A stretch of DNA of 32,201 nt from Erythrobacteraceae bacterium (GTDB taxonomy: Bacteria; Pseudomonadota; Alphaproteobacteria; Sphingomonadales; Sphingomonadaceae). Made by a program: the position numbers and the translations under genes. The notes beneath the pieces were generated by a model that saw only the letters and a program-made list of their open reading frames with translations, ran no database searches and was not told the origin of the DNA. The stretch's first letter is position 1, and each line of letters begins with the position of its first letter. Location of the stretch: the NCBI GenBank assembly GCA_024642545.1, contig JAHEAW010000017.1, positions 1-32,201 of the forward strand. The letters are read 5' to 3'. Of the stretch, positions 7,925 to 16,536 are shown piece after piece.

Positions 7925-10289
7925 ACCCGGCCTTGATTCCGATAATCCGCGGCTTGATCACGTAATCGTAGAATACGCCGCCGGTTGCGCTGACGTTGTT
8001 GGGATCGCCGCAGGTCGTTTCTAGACACTGGACCCCGCTGTTCACGATCCCTCGCTTGTCAAAAAGATTGGTGGCAAACAGTTCAAAACGCAACCCATCG
8101 CGCTTCACCCCAAAGCTCAGATCGAGCGTGGTGTAGGCTGGAAAATCACCCTTGATCTGGTTTTCATAGGTCCGCAGATCGCTGCGCCGTTTGCCGATGT
8201 AGCTGACCGCGCTCTGGACATGACCTTCCCACGAGCCAAGCGGAAACTCATAGCGCGCAACTGCATTGCCTTTGAACTTAGCCGTGACTGGCAATTGCGA
8301 GCCTGCCGGCGCAAGCAAAGCGTTGGCGGTGCCCTGCGTGCTTGGAAGAGAGCAATCGAAGGTCGGATTGGCGATGAGGCAGAAATCGCGCCGAATCGTA
8401 GCGTTGTTGTAACTGCCCGCCATATTCAGCGTGAATCCGCCGGAACGATAAGCCAGATCAGCTTCAATCCCACGAATCCGCGCAATCCCGGCATTGCGGA
8501 TTTCGGTCAGGCCGTTTTCACCCAGGAAGGACAATTGGATGTCCTTCCAGTTTTCCTGATAAATCGCACCATTGAAAGTAACGGAGCCAAATTTGGTCTT
8601 CCAGCCAATTTCATAATTGTCGAGCGTATCGGGGCGATATGGCGGCAAGGTGCCGCGCCGATTGATCCCGCCGGGGCGGAACCCTTGCGAGAATGTGGCA
8701 TAGACCATTACATCGGGCGTGACCTTATAGGTCAGGTTGCCCTTGTAGATCGCGCTGGTATCAGCCGTGGTCTTGTCAAGATTGGTGCACGGCGTGCCGT
8801 CCACGATCGCCGGACCAAAGCAGGCCGACACCCCCGTTTTGGAGGAGAAGTTCGCGGCATAGCCAAAGAAACCTGCCAGGGAGTTTTTGTACCGATAGAG
8901 CCGCGCCCCGCCGGTAAAGGACAGCTTGCTGGTCAGATCGAAAGTGACTTCGCCAAAGGCGGCATAGTCACGGTCAATCCGGGTCTGACGGGTCAGCCAG
9001 ATATCGCTTGCCGTACCGGGAACAACATTGATGTCGGCAATGCCGTCAACGATATAATTCTGGGTGATTTCATGTTGCTGGCGCTGCGCGAACAGGCCGC
9101 CGATAAACCGGACCGGCGCATCTTGCGGCGATGAGATCCGCACTTCGCCGAACCAGCGCTTATATTTGTCACCGCCATCAATATATTGATTGGGGCTGAC
9201 CAGCGCACCATTATTGTCGTAGAAATAGGCGCCGGAACCATACAGCGCATCATAGAAATATGCATAGTCCGAATAATCGGACTGGACCTGGTCCTTGCGC
9301 CACAAATGGCCGCCAGTGGCAACCAGATCCCAACTGCCGATCTTGCCTTCAATCGTAAGCGCCACCTGCAGCCACTGATCCTTGGAATATTCAGGGTTAT
9401 ATTGCACCGTCTGCAGATCACCGGTCACCGCCGAAGACCGTTCCTGGGCAAAACTGCCATTGGCAATTTGCACCTGACCCATCACCGTAGGGCGAATGGT
9501 CCAATTGTCATCCAGTTCAATGCCCAGCGCCGCGCGGCCGCCATAGGTATCGACATCGTTATAATTGTTTTTGACAAAGGGGGCGTTGGTCTGCGTGATG
9601 CCCGAAGTCGGATAGGTCCGGCTACCGGGGATATTGTCGATGTAGCCTCCATCATGGGTGTACCAACCAACCAACCGCAGCGCTGCATGGTCTGACAGAC
9701 GCGCATTGTAAAAGCCTTCAACCGTGCCGCCCACGCCGCCATGAGCAACGCTGTTAAGTTCAAAATCCATCGCGCCGTAGCTGCTGGCATAATCAGGCGG
9801 ATTGGTAACCATCTTGACCGTACCGGCCATTGAACTGGCACCATAGAGCGTGCCTTGCGGCCCCGCGAGCGCTTCCACCCTGGCAAGATCGTAAGCATGA
9901 ATATCAAGCGCGCCCTGAATGGTCGTGATCGGCATTTCGTCAAGGTATGTGCCAACCGTGGGCAACGATGCCGAATGATTGGCATTCTCACCATTTGCCA
10001 CACCGCGGAAATAAATCTGGCTGAAGCCCGGACCAACCGTCTGGATCGTTACTGATGGGAGGAACTTGACCGCATCTTCCAGCGCGCTGACTTGCAGATC
10101 CCGCAGCTTTTCAGTGCCCAGTGCGGTAATTGCTACGGGCACATCCTGCAGGTTTTGCGCCCGCTTCTGCGCGGTCACAATGATGATGTCCTGATCGGCT
10201 GATTTTTCCTGCGCAACGGCCACACTGGCCGTGCCAAGCGCGGTACCCGCCAACAAAAGTTTTGCGGAAATCGACAAACTACGCTGCAT
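7914..10289 (-). CDS. TonB-dependent outer-membrane receptor
   Basis: A 791-residue TonB-dependent receptor. Residues 1-26 form a signal peptide (cut likely after VAVA). A TonB-box-like stretch, DIIIVTAQKR, follows at 34-43. The plug domain runs to about residue 165 (LPSVTIQTVG, FRGVANG, LYGASSMAGTV), and the rest is a beta-barrel ending in the terminal phenylalanine (AGFDF). The plug has the form common in sphingomonad receptors annotated as general or siderophore-like; no iron-specific feature was seen. The ATG has a good ribosome-binding site (AGGGAG, 6 bp away). The gene overlaps the downstream permease and lies 132 bp after the TPR-sulfotransferase, so the three minus-strand genes may form one transcription unit. 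Confidence 0.93.
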   Translation of the reverse strand: MQRSLSISAKLLLAGTALGTASVAVAQEKSADQDIIIVTAQKRAQNLQDVPVAITALGTEKLRDLQVSALEDAVKFLPSVTIQTVGPGFSQIYFRGVANGENANHSASLPTVGTYLDEMPITTIQGALDIHAYDLARVEALAGPQGTLYGASSMAGTVKMVTNPPDYASSYGAMDFELNSVAHGGVGGTVEGFYNARLSDHAALRLVGWYTHDGGYIDNIPGSRTYPTSGITQTNAPFVKNNYNDVDTYGGRAALGIELDDNWTIRPTVMGQVQIANGSFAQERSSAVTGDLQTVQYNPEYSKDQWLQVALTIEGKIGSWDLVATGGHLWRKDQVQSDYSDYAYFYDALYGSGAYFYDNNGALVSPNQYIDGGDKYKRWFGEVRISSPQDAPVRFIGGLFAQRQQHEITQNYIVDGIADINVVPGTASDIWLTRQTRIDRDYAAFGEVTFDLTSKLSFTGGARLYRYKNSLAGFFGYAANFSSKTGVSACFGPAIVDGTPCTNLDKTTADTSAIYKGNLTYKVTPDVMVYATFSQGFRPGGINRRGTLPPYRPDTLDNYEIGWKTKFGSVTFNGAIYQENWKDIQLSFLGENGLTEIRNAGIARIRGIEADLAYRSGGFTLNMAGSYNNATIRRDFCLIANPTFDCSLPSTQGTANALLAPAGSQLPVTAKFKGNAVARYEFPLGSWEGHVQSAVSYIGKRRSDLRTYENQIKGDFPAYTTLDLSFGVKRDGLRFELFATNLFDKRGIVNSGVQCLETTCGDPNNVSATGGVFYDYVIKPRIIGIKAGFDF

Positions 10290-10421
10290 CAGAAACTCCC
10301 TGAATTCGAAACGAACTCGTGACCCAGCGGGAATACCGCCACAAATCTTGCGCTATGCCAAGCGCAGAGGCGCAAAAAACGCTTCACAGGTGATCGAAAA
10401 TTCCAGTCTGTTGCAGTTTTG

Positions 10422-12200
10422 TCATAACACCGGGCGTGACGCATAGGATTCGGGCAAATCGCCGAGCGACGCCAAAAGCGCGCCCAGCTGTGCCTCGTAA
10501 GGCTTCCAAACACCCACCCCGTCCCGGTTGATCGGGCGGCGCACCTGTTCTGACGAGGCGGTCCGGACAGCGCGCGTGTTGCGGTGAAAATCCATGCAGG
10601 CTTCTTCAAACTCCAGCCCGAGATAGGCCAGCAGTGCGCGGATTTCACCCTCCGGATCATCGAGCAATCGTTCATGAATGACCCTGTGCACTACACCCGG
10701 CATTACTGCGTCATAATGGTCCATCGCCCGGACGTAATCGGCATAATAGCGGCCAATATGATCGAGATCGTAGGAAAACGCCTGTCCCTTGGCGAAATGC
10801 TGGCGGAAGTTGGAAAAGCAGCAATCCATCGGGTGCCGGCGGGCATCGATAATCTTGGCATTGGGCAGGATCAGATGGATGAATCCAAGATAGATCCAGT
10901 TGTTGGGCAGTTTATCGAGAAAGTACGGCTTGCTGGTCTTGCGCTGCACCCGGGTGCGTTCAAGAAATTCTTCGCCCAGCTCGGCCAGCCGCTGCGGCAC
11001 CATTGCAGCAACCGCATCAGGCCAATCGCGCAGTTCGCCACCTGCCTCACGCGCCGCACGCATGGCAATGGCGGGGATATCGGGCAGCTCCATCGTGCCT
11101 TCAACCGCGCTGTGGCTGTCGAGAATCTGCTCCAGCAGGGTTGAGCCTGCGCGGGGCAAACCAAGAATAAAGATCGTGTCTGGTGCCGGGCAGCCAGCAG
11201 CTGCGCGCTGTGCCAGAAATTGCGGCGTAAGCACGGCAATCATGCGATCGACCTGCGCAGCAATTGCAGCAGGATCATACTCCAGGTCTTTGCTACGCAA
11301 TGCGTTGCCCGCTACATAGTGATCAAACGACTTCGCCGTATTGACACGGTCGGCATAGGCCTTGCCCAACGCAAAATGCAGATGCAATGCATCCTCGACA
11401 GCACCGCCATCCTGCAGCGCGGTTTCCATCGCGGCCAGATCGGCATCGTCGAAGCTGACCGTCTTGAGATTGGCGAGACTCCACCACACTTCGCCCAACC
11501 CCGGCTGCTTGGCCAATGATGTGCGGTAAGCAGCAATCGCCTCGTCCTGCCGGCCCACTGTCTTGAGCATATGGCCATAGCTCATCCACAGTTTGGGATG
11601 GTCAGGGAATATCCCGACCAGATCTCTGTAGATGACCAGCGCTTCTTCATAATCGCCAATCCGGCCCAGCGTCGCGGCCAGCAAATTGCGGTTACCGGGA
11701 TTGGCTGGTTCGCGCGCCAGCACATCATCGAGCGTGCGGGCCGCTTCTTCATAGCGGCTCTGCTTGTAGAGGACGGTGGCCAGATTGGCGCGCGCAGCGG
11801 TAAAGCCCGGGGCCAGTTCAAGCGCGCGATTGAGTAGCGTTTCGGAATCCTTGAGCCGCCCGATCCGGGCTGCCAGTTCGGCCATCATCCGGATCGCCGC
11901 AACATCGGTTGGCTGCTGCGACAAATGCAGGCGCAGTCTTGCTTCTGCATCGGACAAATCATTCCTGAGCAACGCCTGCGCGATTGCCACCAGCGCTGGG
12001 TCGCGAACGCCCGACCTGATCGCCTGCATTTCAGCACGCTCGGCTTCATCATCGCGGCCCAGCGCGCGCAAGGCCCGGCCCAGCAGGCGGAAGGCCCCGG
12101 TCTCCTTATCGCTGGCAGCAGTGGCAGCTTGCAAGATCGGGACTGCCCGCGCGGGATCATCCGCGACCAGCTGCCCGATCGAAATCCCGCCTCGGTCCAT
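10422..12200 (-). CDS. TPR-repeat sulfotransferase
   Basis: A 592-residue protein with TPR-like helical repeats over about residues 35-300 (pairs such as PGFTAARANLATVLYKQSRY) and a C-terminal sulfotransferase domain from ~340. The PAPS-binding loop is IFILGLPRAGSTLLEQ (residues 343-358); FLDKLPNN at 427-434 and DARRHPMDC at 452-460 are further sulfotransferase segments, the latter near the 3'-phosphate site. Family members move sulfate from PAPS to protein tyrosines or to sugars; the acceptor here is unknown. The ATG at 12200 is chosen because longer in-frame starts would overlap the divergent PLP enzyme and encode an arginine-rich, unlike-protein stretch. Such TPR-sulfotransferases are often found near TonB receptors in sphingomonads; the link is unexplained. 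It could be read together with the receptor downstream. Confidence 0.88.
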   Translation of the reverse strand: MDRGGISIGQLVADDPARAVPILQAATAASDKETGAFRLLGRALRALGRDDEAERAEMQAIRSGVRDPALVAIAQALLRNDLSDAEARLRLHLSQQPTDVAAIRMMAELAARIGRLKDSETLLNRALELAPGFTAARANLATVLYKQSRYEEAARTLDDVLAREPANPGNRNLLAATLGRIGDYEEALVIYRDLVGIFPDHPKLWMSYGHMLKTVGRQDEAIAAYRTSLAKQPGLGEVWWSLANLKTVSFDDADLAAMETALQDGGAVEDALHLHFALGKAYADRVNTAKSFDHYVAGNALRSKDLEYDPAAIAAQVDRMIAVLTPQFLAQRAAAGCPAPDTIFILGLPRAGSTLLEQILDSHSAVEGTMELPDIPAIAMRAAREAGGELRDWPDAVAAMVPQRLAELGEEFLERTRVQRKTSKPYFLDKLPNNWIYLGFIHLILPNAKIIDARRHPMDCCFSNFRQHFAKGQAFSYDLDHIGRYYADYVRAMDHYDAVMPGVVHRVIHERLLDDPEGEIRALLAYLGLEFEEACMDFHRNTRAVRTASSEQVRRPINRDGVGVWKPYEAQLGALLASLGDLPESYASRPVL

Positions 12201-12251
12201 AATCTCACTCAATCTGGATCGCCTCCACGTTCCGTGGCGATATGCAGATTT

Positions 12252-12271
12252 GCAAGTCCGCGCAAGTCCGC
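12252..12271. repeat. Short tandem direct repeat between divergent genes
   Basis: The 10-mer GCAAGTCCGC occurs twice back to back in the 164-bp gap between the sulfotransferase and the PLP enzyme. It may be a regulatory site or chance; nothing else in the gap is recognisable. Confidence 0.5.
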
Positions 12272-12364
12272 GTCCCTGTGCGGCAAATGCCAAGCCTGAA
12301 TTTACGATGTGACGGGAAAGCCAAGGGATTGCACAACGCAGCATCCGGCGGCAAAACCAATCCC

Positions 12365-13519
12365 ATGACCCCATCAGACGATCCGAAGCTTCTGGCCGAA
12401 CGCACCTGCTTACGGCTGACATCCCGCCACCTCTATGGCGCAGGGCCATCGCACCCTGCTGATGAGTTCGAAGCCATCGCCGTATGGCTGCGCGAGCATG
12501 GCAATGCTGGCACAGACGCTGAATTTGCAGCCGGCATCCAGCCCGATAATTATGGCGCAGGCGCTTTGGTGGAGGATTTCGAAGCCGAAGTTGCCGCGCT
12601 GTTCGGAATGCCTGCTGCGCGCTTTATGCCGTCTGGCTGCATGGCCCAGCCGATTGCGCTGCGCATCTGGAGCGACCGCGCGGACAAGCCGGTAACTGCT
12701 TTTCATGCCACCTCGCATCTCGAACTGCATGAAGAGTTCGGCTACCGTGAACTGCACGGACTGGCTGCTCATCTTATCGGTGACGCCAGCCGCCCAACCA
12801 AGGCTGCCGATATCGTGGCCCTGATTGGCCCTGGCGGGGCAGCACATGAAACCGGCCTTGCCAGCCTGCTGGTTGAACTACCTGCCCGCGAAATCGGCGG
12901 GCAACTGCCCAGTTGGGACGAACTGACCGAACTGAGCGCGCTGTGCCGCGCAGAGGGCATACGGCTGCATCTGGACGGCGCGCGCGTGTGGCAGGTCGCC
13001 CCTGCCTATGGCCGGAGCCTGGCGGAGATCGCTGCGCTGTTCGATTCGGTCTATGTGAGCTTTTACAAAGATGTCGGCGCCTTGCCTGGGGCAATGCTGC
13101 TGGGGCCAGCTGACTTCATTGATGAAGCCGCTATCTGGCAGCGCCGTCAGGGCGGCACGCTCTATACCGCGATGGGCAATATCATCTCTGCGCGGATGCA
13201 TCTCGCTCCATGTCTTGAACGAATGCCGCTGCTGGTCCAACGCGCGCAGGGCGTGGCCGCACTCTTCACCCGGCACAGCAAGGCACGCGTGATACCCGAC
13301 CCGCCGCAGACCAACATGTTCCATTTGAAACTTGCAGGCGATGCCGAGCAGCTTCTGGCCGCGCGGGACGCAGTGGCGCGCAAGACCGGAATCTGGCTGC
13401 TGGGCGGACTGCGGCAAGTCGAGGGCGAAAATGCCGCCAGCACCGAATTGACGATTGGTCCGGCAAGTCTGGAAATCGGCGACGACGAATTGGCCGCCGC
13501 GATTGCCATGCTGGTTTGA
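12365..13519 (+). CDS. Low-specificity threonine aldolase-like PLP enzyme (beta-eliminating lyase family)
   Basis: A 384-residue fold-type I PLP enzyme of the threonine aldolase/beta-eliminating lyase family. The catalytic lysine is K235 in VSFYKDVGALPGAMLLG, and HLDGAR (D204, R207) is the motif that contacts the PLP ring nitrogen and phosphate. DNYGAGALVEDFE at 61-73 matches the N-terminal aldolase motif. Threonine aldolases split L-threonine or allo-threonine to glycine and acetaldehyde. The protein has about 55 residues before the region where LtaE-type enzymes begin, so it may be a subgroup with another 3-hydroxy amino acid substrate. The start is uncertain: no ribosome-binding site precedes the ATG at 12365, and an in-frame ATG at 12287 would add 26 residues of low-quality sequence. 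It is not obviously part of either flanking cluster. Confidence 0.82.
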   Translation: MTPSDDPKLLAERTCLRLTSRHLYGAGPSHPADEFEAIAVWLREHGNAGTDAEFAAGIQPDNYGAGALVEDFEAEVAALFGMPAARFMPSGCMAQPIALRIWSDRADKPVTAFHATSHLELHEEFGYRELHGLAAHLIGDASRPTKAADIVALIGPGGAAHETGLASLLVELPAREIGGQLPSWDELTELSALCRAEGIRLHLDGARVWQVAPAYGRSLAEIAALFDSVYVSFYKDVGALPGAMLLGPADFIDEAAIWQRRQGGTLYTAMGNIISARMHLAPCLERMPLLVQRAQGVAALFTRHSKARVIPDPPQTNMFHLKLAGDAEQLLAARDAVARKTGIWLLGGLRQVEGENAASTELTIGPASLEIGDDELAAAIAMLV

Positions 13520-13537
13520 TGGGCCGCTGCACCCGGT

Positions 13538-13553
13538 AGCGGGACAGCCCGCT
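13538..13553. terminator. Small GC-rich hairpin after the PLP enzyme gene
   Basis: AGCGGG-ACAG-CCCGCT forms a 6-bp stem 18 bases after the stop codon. There is no T-run after it, so it is at best a weak or factor-dependent terminator. Confidence 0.35.
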
Positions 13554-13771
13554 GGCCAAAGTGCGCAACTCCCTCGTGCTGGCCAAGGTTGGATTGACCC
13601 GCAATTGGAGCCTTGGCAAAGGCACGCTGCAGAGCCACCTGAAAGGTGTCGTTGCTGCCACTTCGGCCCACAGCTTTGATTTTTGCGCGCTTGGTCGATG
13701 ACTCGCTGATCAATTGTGCCACCTTCATGATGGAAGCGGACAAGCTAAGTTAACAAAATTGAGGCTAATCA

Positions 13772-13785
13772 TGCAAACGGTTGCA
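13772..13785. promoter_or_regulatory. Putative LacI-family operator, site 1 (second TonB receptor)
   Basis: TGCAAACGGTTGCA is an inverted repeat with TGCAA/TTGCA arms and a CG centre, the classical LacI/GalR-type pattern. It lies 95 bp before the receptor start and matches similar sites at 21168, 22714 and 27510. Confidence 0.7.
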
Positions 13786-13794
13786 AAAAATCAT

Positions 13795-13808
13795 TGCAAT
13801 CGATTTCC
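13795..13808. promoter_or_regulatory. Putative LacI-family operator, site 2 (degenerate)
   Basis: TGCAATCGATTTCC keeps the left arm and CG centre but has a poor right arm. Its centre is 23 bp from that of site 1, about two helical turns, so it may be a secondary half-site. Confidence 0.45.
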
Positions 13809-13865
13809 ATTAATCTATGACATCGTCACAAGGTTAAACAAAAGGTCGGTCACACCGGCGGATTT

Positions 13866-13871
13866 AGGGAG
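13866..13871 (+). promoter_or_regulatory. Ribosome-binding site fixing the GTG start of the second receptor
   Basis: AGGGAG lies 8 bases before the GTG at 13880, which supports this non-ATG start and leaves a complete signal peptide. Confidence 0.75.
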
Positions 13872-13879
13872 AGTGAATC

Positions 13880-16423
13880 GTGAAATTCAGCCATCTGAAG
13901 GTATGCGCATCGTCGGTCGCCATGGCCGCTGCGATGATCAATGTTTCTCCGGTTATGGCGCAGGATACTGCAGCCGCACCAGCTGCGTCAGACACTACCG
14001 CGGCATCGCAGCAGGACACGCTCAGCGAGATCGTCGTGACGGCGTCTCCTGGCAACCAGTCGAAGCTTGATTCTTCAGTGTCAATTTCATCGGTTGATTC
14101 TGCTGCGATCGCCGCATTCCGACCGCAATCCGAAGGCGATATGCTGCGTTTGCTGCCCGGTATTCAGCCCAACATTTCCGGCCCGGGTGGTAACGGCAAC
14201 TTTGCTGTGCGCGGCCTGCCAGTTGCCACCGGCGGCGCAACCTTTGTCCAGCTGCAGGAAGATGGGCTGCCGACCGTTTTGTACGGCGATATCCAGTTTG
14301 GTAACAACGACTACTGGACCAAGTCCAACCCGACCGACGAGCGGATTGAAGTTATCCGCGGCGGCACTGCAGCCACGCTGGCCAGCCAGGCCCCAGGCGC
14401 AGTGGTCAACTATGTCAGCCAGACGGGCCGGGGCGAAGGCGGCTATGTCCAGATCGAAAAGGGCGCGAACTACAACTTCACCAAGGTCAGCTTCCTTGAT
14501 TCGGGTAGCATCAACGACACGATGTATTACAACATCGGTGGATTCTACGATGTCGGGCACGGCGCGCACCATGCATCCTACAATGTCAGCGATTCGTATC
14601 AGATCAAGGGCAACATCACCAAGGAACTGCCGGACAGCCGGGGATATTTCCGGTTGCTGTTCAAGATCGCCGACACGCAGGAACCCAATGATACAGGGGG
14701 CCTTGTGTGCGGCAATGTTGATACTGCCAGCAAGACCATCTCCGGCCTAACCACTTGCCCCGGTTTCGATATTCGCAACCAGTCTAACTATTCGCTGTAT
14801 AATGCGAATGCCAAATATGTTGATTACAACACGGGCGGCCTGACCCAGACCCCGCTCAGCGGAATTTCGACTAATCAGAAGTCGCTGCAAGCGCAGCTGC
14901 ATTACGAATTCAGCGACAATCTGCACCTCGACAACAATGCCCGCTATAGCGACATGAGCGGCAGCTTTGTGTCAAACTTCCTCAGCATCACACCGCTTTC
15001 GGGGCTGCTTGGTTCAACCGTCAATGGCGGTGTTGTCGCGCGGGCAGTCTATTCAGCAGGCCCGCTGAAGGGCCAGGATGTGGCTGAACCCTATTATAAC
15101 AATAATGTCGAAGTCACGACCAACATCCGCAAGATTGGCAGCTTCGTCAACGACCTCAAGCTGTCGGGCAACACCGAGTTCGGCGATGGGAACAAGGCCA
15201 GCCTGACCGCGGGTGTATTCTTCATGAGCCAGAAGATCGCAATGGACTGGCACCCGAGCATGTTCAATTCGCAGGTTTCGGGCAATAACCCATCACCGAT
15301 CGACGTGCTCGATGCGGCGGGCAACCTGCTGTCAGCCAATGGCTTCACCGGTTACAACAATAACTGGGGTGGCTGCTGCGCACGGACCTATGACTACACC
15401 TTCTCCGACACGGCACCTTATGCTGACCTGATTGTGGATCTCAGCGGATTCCAGCTTGATGCCAGCATCCGGCATGACATCAATCACGGTTCGGGTTCGG
15501 GCGTAAACAGCACCGGCACCAACAATTTCGTCAACCAGACGGTGGTGAACCCGGTTTCGGGCAACACAGAAACGGTCGCAATCCCGTATTTTGTGCCCGA
15601 TGCGGCGCCAGAGGTGATCAATTACACCAGAGGCCTGACTTCGTGGTCAGTGGGCCTCTCCTACAAGCCGACCGAAAACCTCAACCTGTTCGTCCGCGGA
15701 TCGAAGGGCACGCGGTTCAATGCCGACCGCCTGACTTTTGGCGGCAATTTCAACCCTGATGGCACGCTCAATACAGCAGGTCTCACCGCATCGTCGGACA
15801 ATGTCTATCAGTATGAAATCGGTCTGAAAAATCGCGGCAACATCGGCAATGCGCGCTATACGGTCGAATTGACCGGCTTCAAGAGCCGCTTCAACATCTC
15901 GACTTACGAGCTTAACCCTAATGTTTGCGGTCCCTTGGGCTTCACTGGCGGGACTTGCCCGATTTCAGATCGCTACAAGACCACTGGTCTGGAATTCTAC
16001 GGCACCTTGCGGGCTGGCGGTTTCAGCCTGCTGGCAAATGCGACCTACAACAAGTCTAAGAAGCAGACCCAGAATGTCGGGCCGTTCCAGCGCTCCAACG
16101 CCATTCCGGATCTGTCCTACTCGCTGGCCGGAAACTACGACTTCGCCGAGAAGGCGTCGTTCGGCCTGACCTGGACCGGCGTGACCAGCACGCTCAACAG
16201 CAATGGATACCAGTTGCCCGGATCCTCTTATATCAACGCCAATCTGACTGTGACGCCAGTTGATAACCTGCAGCTTGGCTTGAACGTGTACAATCTGTTC
16301 AACAAGGTTGCCCTGATGGGCCCGGACAACGCCAATGAGATCATTACCGGCAACACATTTGTCGGAACAGCATCTTCGACGGTGGGCCGGACCACAACCG
16401 TATCGGCCAAATTCTCCTTCTAA
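13880..16423 (+). CDS. TonB-dependent receptor, probable carbohydrate uptake
   Basis: An 847-residue outer-membrane receptor starting with GTG. Residues 1-27 are a signal peptide (cut likely after SPVMA), followed by an Ala/Thr-rich linker and a TonB-box-like SEIVVTA at 49-55. The plug is clear (LLPGIQPNISGPGG, FAVRGLPVATGG, ERIEVIRGGTAATLASQAPG), and the barrel ends in SAKFSF. There is no N-terminal signalling (STN) extension and no SusD partner gene, unlike Bacteroidetes SusC systems. Two LacI-type operator-like sites upstream match those in front of the sucrose/galactoside genes, so the likely cargo is sucrose or a galactosyl-sucrose; this is inference. The gene is followed by a strong hairpin and then by the halogenase and oxygenase genes on the same strand. 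Confidence 0.92.
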   Translation: MKFSHLKVCASSVAMAAAMINVSPVMAQDTAAAPAASDTTAASQQDTLSEIVVTASPGNQSKLDSSVSISSVDSAAIAAFRPQSEGDMLRLLPGIQPNISGPGGNGNFAVRGLPVATGGATFVQLQEDGLPTVLYGDIQFGNNDYWTKSNPTDERIEVIRGGTAATLASQAPGAVVNYVSQTGRGEGGYVQIEKGANYNFTKVSFLDSGSINDTMYYNIGGFYDVGHGAHHASYNVSDSYQIKGNITKELPDSRGYFRLLFKIADTQEPNDTGGLVCGNVDTASKTISGLTTCPGFDIRNQSNYSLYNANAKYVDYNTGGLTQTPLSGISTNQKSLQAQLHYEFSDNLHLDNNARYSDMSGSFVSNFLSITPLSGLLGSTVNGGVVARAVYSAGPLKGQDVAEPYYNNNVEVTTNIRKIGSFVNDLKLSGNTEFGDGNKASLTAGVFFMSQKIAMDWHPSMFNSQVSGNNPSPIDVLDAAGNLLSANGFTGYNNNWGGCCARTYDYTFSDTAPYADLIVDLSGFQLDASIRHDINHGSGSGVNSTGTNNFVNQTVVNPVSGNTETVAIPYFVPDAAPEVINYTRGLTSWSVGLSYKPTENLNLFVRGSKGTRFNADRLTFGGNFNPDGTLNTAGLTASSDNVYQYEIGLKNRGNIGNARYTVELTGFKSRFNISTYELNPNVCGPLGFTGGTCPISDRYKTTGLEFYGTLRAGGFSLLANATYNKSKKQTQNVGPFQRSNAIPDLSYSLAGNYDFAEKASFGLTWTGVTSTLNSNGYQLPGSSYINANLTVTPVDNLQLGLNVYNLFNKVALMGPDNANEIITGNTFVGTASSTVGRTTTVSAKFSF

Positions 16424-16482
16424 CGGGAAATTGTCCGGCAGGTCGCTGGCAAACTCCGGCGGCACAAAAGTGACCAACGTTG

Positions 16483-16523
16483 CGGCGGGCACGGAATAAC
16501 CTTCCGGCCCGCCGTTTCCTTTT
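16483..16523 (+). terminator. Strong terminator-like hairpin between receptor and halogenase genes
   Basis: CGGCGGGC (16483-16490) pairs perfectly with GCCCGCCG (16507-16514); inside it GGAA pairs with TTCC around a 5-base loop. TTTCCTTTT follows. This looks like an intrinsic terminator or attenuator that would lower expression of the downstream halogenase relative to the receptor. Confidence 0.75.
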
Positions 16524-16536
16524 GTAGGAAGACGAA

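Larger units (their letters stand above)
13520..13879. other. 360-bp non-coding region upstream of the second receptor
   Basis: The proximal part (to ~13740) has no convincing gene; short open frames on both strands do not resemble known proteins. The distal part is AT-richer than its surroundings and carries two LacI-type operator-like sites (13772-13785 and 13795-13808), then a leader of about 70 bases and a good ribosome-binding site. It is most likely the promoter and control region of the receptor gene. No clear -35/-10 pair could be fixed. Confidence 0.7.

Noticed and set aside
12201-12449. Longer start for the TPR-sulfotransferase
   Set aside because: The extension overlaps the divergent PLP enzyme gene and is rich in arginine, cysteine and tryptophan, as expected from a shadow frame.
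13162-13743. 193-residue minus-strand open frame spanning the end of the PLP enzyme gene and the gap after it
   Set aside because: Most of it is antisense to a clear gene, the remainder shows no recognisable domain, and it has no good start signal.
13880-16423. SusC-type receptor of a polysaccharide-utilisation locus
   Set aside because: No SusD-like lipoprotein gene and no SusC-specific N-terminal extension are present.
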